In this document: positions 29,501-38,500 of the stretch, in pieces
Layout of the letters: each line of letters starts with the position of its first letter
Numbering within the stretch: position 1 is the first letter of the stretch
Origin: Larus michahellis
Taxonomy: Eukaryota > Chordata > Aves > Charadriiformes > Laridae
Direction: 5' to 3'
DNA: 64,000 nt
NCBI RefSeq assembly: GCF_964199755.1
Contig: NC_133907.1
Span: 2,299,001-2,363,000 of the forward strand
Translations under genes and position numbers: made by a program
Notes under the pieces: model-generated
The model's input: only the letters and a program-made list of their open reading frames with translations
Database searches by the model: none
What the model was told of the DNA's origin: nothing

Positions 29501-32500
29501 AAAAAAAAATAAAAATCATTTGCTCTATTCATGTGTCCATGGTCTGGATGAAAAAAAGCCTCACCTGATTTGAAATATGAGTGCCCACACGGTCCTTACA
29601 CCTGTTTCATTAGAGCCTGGTCTGTGTACAGTTTTCATGCTTCTCTCAACATTTGAGCTGGAAATGGGACCATTCTGCCACAATAGTTTAGTAGCACAAA
29701 TCCAGAGTGGACACAACTATATTGCTGTAAAAGATACTTACTGTATAAGTTATTTTCCTTCTCTCATGAGGAAGCAGTATGCAAGAGGGCCGATACCACA
29801 AAAACTGTATCCAGACAAGAAGGGTTTTACAACTTTCAAGAAACCTGTATCAGTATAAACAGACCACAACTTCTTGCATTTAGGCAAGACCATAATTCGT
29901 TTAAAAACACATTCAAGTTAATGCACTAGCAACTTAAAACAACACCAAAAACAGAGCCTGCATACCCCCACGGTGTGCAGCCTGTCCCAGGACAGAGCCG
30001 TAGGGAGGCTTTGGCCCCAGAAGTGCACCGGGGAAACTTCAGCAACGTCCCCATATCACACAACTATTGTACACGGGAACATCCCTGTGGCTGGGGCACA
30101 GAAAGAGTCCTTTATCTTATGAGCACCACATATTCTCTCTAGAGTTTGGCCTTCCTTCACATACAGCTTTACAGTTCATAATACAACCAAAATAGGTGTC
30201 TACTAAGCTCCGCTAAGAATTCCTTCCCATCATTGTCTTCAGTTGTGAGAAACACAATTTTCAAAATTATTTTTTTCATGCCACTACCTCTCCAAGTCTT
30301 CTTTCACAAGAGATAATATGCCTAACATAAAAAGTTTAAACTTGCTAACACTGTCTTCCACCCGGCAAAAGTTTTCTTTTTAACATCAAGCAGTGACATC
30401 AAGTGCAAGGAGCAGATTCAGACAGATGAGTGGAGTTATAAACATTCATAAAGTTTCAACACAGAGAACAATCCTGACAAGAGTAGTTATTTTCAGGTAA
30501 AAAATGCTGATTTCAAGTATTTCTGGCAAAAAATACATACAGTAACACAAAAAGGTTTAACATGCTGTGCTCTTAAGTGACTTGTATGCCTAGCAGACTC
30601 AGCATTTGATCAGGCCCTTTGTATGCAGCTAGAAGGCCAGCTTTCCACGAGCCAATCTCTTCTCTTTGCTAAAATCCACTCAGGCTAATATCAGTATTTT
30701 CAACTGAGTTCCTGAACTACTACATACATTTTTTTAGGATTCTATTTACATATCATTTTCCAAAACAGAGAAGACAAACAATAATGAGTTTTCACGCACC
30801 AAAACATTTCATTTTCCGTCTTATCGGTGCTCAAAACTGTTGCATTTTCATTCAGATTGCTAACTTTGCTGCAGCATCCCGTGTTAGTAAGTGATTCAAG
30901 TCCTGGGCAGCATCCAAATTTGTGGTCCTCAAACCAAGATGCTGCATTTTAGCAGTAACCCACATAGATTTCCAGAGACGGAAAACTCTTTTAGCTCACT
31001 GAACATAGAAACATCATGTAACTTCAGGAGTAGCAGAATGCAAAATGGCTCAAAAGAGACAAATCAATCACTCACTTCTGGTCATTGACCAACAACCTTG
31101 ATCATATGCCTAGTGATACCCCAAAAAAACCCAGAAGACCACAATTTGAAGGATAGATAGGCAAATGAAACAAATCCATACATGTTCTTCCAAAGGCTGA
31201 TGGGAACAACAGTATTTTCCATAACAGAACTCAACAATATGTAGTCAAAGTTAATAGCTTTCATAGCTTAACGGAATGACGACTATATACCCATTAGATC
31301 CCATCACTTAAAGAGACACAGACACTCTTATCAGATGTACAAAACAAGGCATTGGTTTGCCTCATGACACTCATTTTAACAAAAATCCTATCGCATAGAT
31401 CTCTGAGTCTTAAGTTCTTTGGGGTACAAAGCTAAGCATGCAGGATTCCTCAATTATGAAAGTTGCAATAAGAACAAACACAACTTTCAGTCTGGCGACA
31501 TATGGCAGATCTGATGTAGCAGATTTCAAATAAAGCAGAATGTTCCTTTTGCTGATGCATGATTTGAACATAAAATCCACCCCTCGCCCAGAAGAGATCC
31601 ACAGTTATCTTTCAGAAAGAGAGATACCACTTTATGTGCCAAGTATAGGACTCCCAAGCTCTATCTTGGCAAAATATCAATTCCCTCATGGCCTTGGGCA
31701 GGTCAGAACTTCTCTAACTTGCTCTTTCCCCCAGCTCTGAAGCAGAGTTCATACTACTTTATTTACCAACCACACAGGCATGTTGCAAGGATTAAATTTT
31801 GTAAAATGCTTTGAAAGTAAAACACGCTATAAGCAGCCTCCTATTATCATTGTGCATTACAGACATTATTTTTAACAAAAAACAGCCATGCCAACACAGT
31901 TAACAGGCATAATATTGGCAGCACATACAACATACAGGGAAACTATAATCAGGATATGTTTGAACTCGCTTGCTAGTCAGTGAGAAATAGAAACAACTAC
32001 ATTCCACTACTTCATAGTATTTTTTCTGTTCTTTTCCATATTTCTCGTTTTATGGAAACCTGTAGATTTCCTCATCTATTTATACTCCTAGTTACTTTAG
32101 GCACTTCTGGGGTACATGTTTCAAGTACAAAGTAACCCAAAGCATGCCACATTCAGTATGAACAAGTAACACAAATTGTTTTACAATGAAAAGATTGCCT
32201 GGTTCTTCCCAGCCTGCTGCCTTTTCTCCTTTTTCTATCCGCTCTCTTTTGCCCGGCAGCCTACCACCCCAGCTCCTTACTGAAGGAAAATGAACTACTC
32301 CTGCTACAGTTATTTTTCAGTGGCTCCAGCTCCAAAAAAATCACGACTGCTTAAGTCAAAAGGATCTGAACCCATGCTTTAAATTAAGTATGCGATAGGT
32401 AATTTTCCCATCCTAAAACCACTATAATCAAGGCCTAAGTTAGAATATTTCTTGGATAGCTAACACAAACTAAAAATCATCAGTTTCTACAAAACCTAAG

Positions 32501-35500
32501 CTTCCATTTAACACCAAGTGAAGTTTCCAGGCTCTTAAGGCCATGAAGAAAACCTTGCACGTGCAAATAGATGTAGTCCACCCTCCAGGGTCAGCAGATG
32601 CATAGCACCAATGTTCTCCCAGGTACCCTTTACTTCTAAAAAGCAGCAACAGTAAGTTTAAACCAACTGTAGAGGTCACTTGCATTAGTACTGTTCAGAA
32701 CTCTGGAACATTCACTTTTTAATGAAGCCCCACCAGTTTCACAGTTGGGAAATGGCCCATCTCATAGTCACTAGAGAAATGGCACGAGACGCCGCCAGAA
32801 AGCAAGCGATGAAGAAGTCTAGACTCATCTGCTATCATCAGCTACTGGAAGATCCAACTAAATTTTGTGAAAGTAATAAAGAAGTTTTATTATTAGATAC
32901 AAAGCAAAACAAATATGTGATAGCAGTTTTACTACAGCTGCACAACTGCATTACTGACTGCTAAGGAGAATACTGACCCTGATCGCAGAAGTAAAAAAAA
33001 TTACATAAAGACAACCTCTCCTCTCTGCTATCTTCAAACAGGACTAAGTGTCACAGAATCTTGTATATTCAGGGAAAAAAAAAAAAAGCTAGTCTTTAGG
33101 ATCAACCTAGCAAATTTTCATAAGTACTAACATTCACTCAGAAGGTAAAAGGAAAGCAAGGAGGGGGACAGGGGGAAGTGAAGGTTTCTAGATTTCAGTT
33201 TCACCTAAGCTGGTAGAGAAAACTGTCCAGACCTACCAGCTCTATATTGTTCTTACTCGATACCTACAGAACCCTCTCCAATCTGCTCCTTTGTTTAAGC
33301 AGCCACCTTAAAAGCTTATTATGAGATGCTTGTACATAAAAAGAAAGCAGAAGAGAGTAACAACATCAAGCATCTGCAAGAACACAATCCAAATCTTTGA
33401 TCCCTCAAGTTGACAATACTGGTAAAGCAAGCATAAACTCATAGACGATGGTTTTGACATTGTATTATTGCATTGCTGGAGAATATAGTATTTTGAAGAG
33501 TGATTTTAAAGTGCACAAGTTCTGTCATTTCACAAGATGATTGTACATGTGTCAGCGATGACCTCTAAGGACTTTACAAACTCTTACATTGCAAAAGATT
33601 AATCTTGGAGCATAATCTCAATTACAGTTTTCTGCAGACATTTCTGAGCATCTGTAACAGCAGAACGCTGACTTAATGCTTTAACAAACTCATCAATTTT
33701 CCTACCTCTTGCCATGTTACTGTACACACCACATTTCGTATTACTGCTTGAAGTACTCCGAAACAAATAACTTCATACAATTTATTTTCAGTCACAGTTC
33801 CAAAAGATGCTGCACCTTCCAAGTAGCACTGCATAACTTGTGTTCCTGCCCCCTAGAAAATTATCTGATCTTTTCACATCTTTGCTAAGAAGCTATAAAT
33901 AAGGTTATTTTTGGACCCTCATTACCCAAATCTGTCCAATTGGACTACAAAGTTCCAAACACAGGCTCCTGAAGAAAAGACTAAGTGCAATAGTCCTCGT
34001 CCTCAAAGACGTCAGTAGTGGAAAACCATTATTAATGCACAGATGCTCCAAACAGCCCAGTTTCTTTGAGAAGTAAGATACCAGAATCCAGTAAGGTCAC
34101 AATAACTACGGCCCATTAGCTTTTCAAACACCTCCAATTTCGTCAGTCGATGTTTGTTGCACAATTGCCTTGATGCAATGTAAAGCATTATTCTAAAAGT
34201 AATACATTTTAAAGAGTGTTGACTGAGCTATTTTCTACATGCTCTATATAAGAAAACATCTGAAACCTTTCAAGGTTTCTAATTTTCAAGCCTCAGGTTA
34301 GTAACAGTTACTGACATTTTACATTCTACTTTCCACACACGTGAAACTGTAACTGTATTTTGGAGAGCTAGAAACAGTAATGCAGGGTAAGAAAATAACT
34401 ATAAGACACATGCTGCTTATTGGTCAAACCTTCCATTACAATGCTCTTTACAAGTGTTTGTAAATCTTGGTGTAAAAAGCAATATGTGCAGTGTATGATC
34501 TCAAGCTATTTCATGCACCAAGTCTTACAAACTCTTATTAACATACACTACTAACTTTTAAAAACATAAACTTGTGCATGCAAATTCGATGATGTGCATC
34601 TACTGTATGCATGCAAGCACTGCAGGTGCAGCTCCATACTATCAAACTGCCTTTAAAAGTCTGGCCTATGATGCTGTAATTTGAAATACAATTTCAAAAG
34701 CAGAGTCATCTATTCTGCTTTCACTATGAATGTATATGTCCTCTGCTAAAGATTAAAGCAGTTGCGTGTGGCTAGACTTTCAGAGGTGCTTAGCCCTTGC
34801 ACCTGTGAGATGTTTGTAAGAGCTCAACATCCATCAGTTCTTAAGTGTTCCATAAGAAACACTTTATGCAAAACATTTTCAAAGTTGGCTACTTTCACAA
34901 GGTATAAAAATGCAAACCAAAGCAATTTAAAAAAAATCTGATCCACTAAAAAAAAAAAAATCCTTTCCAATATTAAGTCTGTCTCATCAAGCAAGAGCCC
35001 AATTTCCAATTTCTATGTATTCAGTCATGTAGACTTGCTTATTTTAAGAGTCAGGCTATTCTTTTGAAGTTATAAATATTTTTAAAGTGTAGGACAGACA
35101 AGAAAAGTGCTTAATAAAAAACCTCAAGTGTTTAGAACCTATATTGTTTTGCTTTGATCTATCGAGACCTCCAAAGGAGCAATTTATGGTCCAATTACGC
35201 TTAAGGACCGGCAACGCCGCTTTTAAGAGCAACACATTTCAGTATGCTATGGCAGTTTGAAAACATCAGCTACCTGGAAAAAAGGTCCCACTGGACTCAA
35301 CAGTAGTATTTTTCCCATAATCGGGTTTATAATGCAGTATTAGTGAAAATGTAGGTATACATGGCAATAGACTGTAAACCTGAAAAATCCTTTGATACGC
35401 TGTGGCAATAAATAAATAAATAAGGCTTTTCCAGCCTATCAATTTACAAGCTTCAAATTAGGCACTGGGGTTTCAAGGTCTGCGTTTTACTGCTATTTTT

Positions 35501-38500
35501 TAAATTAGCAACGTGTGTCATTCAAATTACTCATATAGGAAATAATCTTCTGCACACAAAAATGAGGAATATTTATGCCAGTTAGAACTTGGACACACAG
35601 AACGTCTGACAGGCTTCACCAAACTACATGGCATCACATACCATAAATAGTACATTACACAAAAAGGTGGTGTGTAGTAACAGAGTATGGTTTCTGATCT
35701 ACCTTATGTGACAGGTGCACTGCTTTAAGGTTGGTCAGGAGTTTCAATAGATGTACTTTCACAAACACCAATTGAAACAGATGATATACAACTACTACTG
35801 ATTTCATTCGGTACTAGTAGTAAAATTTAATTAGCTGCTCTTTGTATACTGCCCTGAAAACAGTGAATAGTAAGAATACAGCTATTACTATATATTATTA
35901 AAAAGACAGGAAGCTATGTGTAGGTTCATACAAGTATTTTCAGTTAAAAATGAAACTGCACACAAGTACAAGCCTGGTTCAAAATAACAGCAAATATATA
36001 ACCTTAAATCTCCAAATCTAGGATATTTAAGGAGGGACAGAACAGTTCTCAGGAAAGAAATACTTCTCATCCTGCTTTTGACTCACCCACTGAGTTCAGA
36101 ACTAGATTCCTTGTCCAGAGATGCTCAGCACTAAGCATGAGACTAGCTACTACAAAAGCTGCAACCCTAGACACAACAGGGTGAGGTAAGGACATAGGAA
36201 GACTGCCTTTTGTATCAGAACTCCAGTGACTAAAAAGATCATCAAAACCTCACAGATTTGAAGTTTATAAGTCAGACTTTGAAGGCATTTAAAGCAAAAG
36301 AAGGTAGTTTTGTTGTGTTGTATCTGCTGCTTCTCTATTCATGAGAGCTCTGTGGTACTGGGGGCATGCAGGGACAGAGAGGGAACTGAACAGCACGTGA
36401 AGGTTATACGAACTACTGACAAAAGCGCCTTAAAAGTCAACACACCTAACGTGGAAGTGAAATAGCAACATTTCATTTGATAATATTCCATTGTCACGCT
36501 TTGGCAGTTTGCAGCTTCATCTACACTCACATTGTAACAAAGATACTAGGCAGAATTATTTTCAAATTATTACTGCTGAAAAGACTTTTTGGTCACACGA
36601 AATCACATGCTAAGTAGTGGAATGCTACTATTCTACTCCTCAAAACCAGACAATTCTCATTGTTACATGCAATACTTCTTCCACAATTCACAATTAAACA
36701 GCAAGAAATCTTATTTGGATACCTTCCTTCCTGCAAGAAATACACTTCCAAAACAAAACCCTTCAGTCCTCTTACTCACCTGGTGGTAACTGAAAATTCT
36801 GAATGTTAGTTGGATTCTGAGGTGGCTGAGGCAAACGAGGTGCTAAAACTGTAGGAGTCAAAGTTGCTCTGATTCCACTCGCAGTTGCTGTTGGAGTCCT
36901 CGGCAGACTTTGTGCCACCGTATTGGCAGTGCCTTTAGCCATTCCTGTGGGGGTGCCAGGAGCTGCAGGAGGTATCCCACCAGGATTGGGAGCAACATTG
37001 GAGAGCCCAGCTTGCATAGTTTGCCCAATAATCATGTTACCCCCTGTAGTACTGGGCTGGCCAGCAGTAGCCAGCGTCTGCTGTTGGGATACTGCCTGGA
37101 CTATAGTTTTAGGAGACTCAGATTTGATGACCTGTGTGGCGGGAGCTGCTGGCACAGTGGAACCAGACTGGCTGTTCACAAGCGATGTCTGGAGGGAAAC
37201 TCCAGATCCCACAGTGGCTGTAGCAACAGCAGGAAAACTCCCCACACTGATGGTTGAATTGATCACAGTATTGCTCCCATTTTGAGTGGCTGCACCAGCT
37301 GCAGCTACTGTGGGTCCTGCTGTGTGAATCGGTGGCCTCACAAGCGTTACCGTAGGCGCCCCAGTTCCAATGCTCGGTGGTGGCTGCGAGGAGATAACTG
37401 TGGGCGAGGAGGAAGATGCAGAGGACACAGCAGTATTAAGGAAAGAAGTCTGGATGACAGTGTTGGAAGCTGATGGCAAAACAGCATTAACAGTATTTCC
37501 TTTCCCCACGGATCCAGGTCCATTGTTAACAAGAGGGGCAACAGCAGGTGCAGAAGCAGGGTTAGCAGTCACAGGAGTCCCAGCGAAAGCAGCACCTCCT
37601 GTGTGGTGAGAGTTCATCACCACGTTACTCCCATTCAAAGTTTGCACTGTTGTGGTCCCAATCTTGCCATTCCTGGTGGACAAGGCAGTTGCCATGGTGC
37701 TGATAACCACCGATTTGCCCTGACTGAGGGTCCCTGGAGCAGCAGTGACTTCAGATCCTCCTGCTGCTGCAGTGGTGGTGCTGGTGCTCGTTGTGGTGGC
37801 TCCATCCAGAGCTGAAGTCTGGGACCTGGTGTTATGATTAATAACGCCCCCTTGCACTCCTCCTGCTCCTGCAAAACAACAACAAGGTTAAACAGAGAGA
37901 ATGAGCAAGAAGAGAAGTCCAGCAAAGACAGAACGTTCTCCCTCATTACCAAGTCTTCTCCATCTCCCAGGCTACCTGCCTGGAGCCAAGAAAACCGTAC
38001 AGAGCACAAACTGAAGGTGGCTTTGAAGACATTACCTTGAAGCCTCCAACTTCCTGCCCAAGACTGGCAGACCCAATATTAATTGTAACACCCCTGCTTT
38101 CAACACTACAATAATACAAAATAGGGAAAACAGCTTTAATATGAACCAAGGGAAGGGAGGAAGAAGATCACCTTAGACCTCTTCCCCATTCTAGAGCCTG
38201 CCATCACATTTAGCAACAGGACTGCAACTGCAAGGAGGGAAAAACGGCAATGGAAGACACATTAATAAGACATATTCCCTATACCCAGCACACGTTACCC
38301 TCTAATCCCTTCATCTTCTACAGAGTAAGTCAGTTAGATCAGGAGGCTCAACAACAGCAAAATATGAAAAAGTGAAAGGAAAGAAAAACGTCATGCTGTC
38401 AAGATAAGAAGTACTGCAAGGCCTGGAGTAGGTTACCAGAAGACTCTTCCACTTTATTACAGAATTTGTTCTTCGGATCTGTAGTTACCTCAGCCAGAGA

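Larger units (their letters stand above)
18760..36779 (-). other. TAF4: TAF4 intron 2 (18 kb)
   Basis: The largest intron. I found no CR1 or other named element, no exon and no RNA gene in it. It holds a short hairpin at 22212-22235, a 16-bp tandem repeat at 26025-26064 and several A-runs. Size and position (5' large intron) suggest it may host enhancers, but none can be recognised from sequence alone. Confidence 0.8.

Noticed and set aside
36910-37609. Plus-strand frames of 63-120 codons over TAF4 exon 2
   Set aside because: Antisense shadows of a 1.1 kb coding exon; the minus-strand frame has conserved TAF4 sequence.
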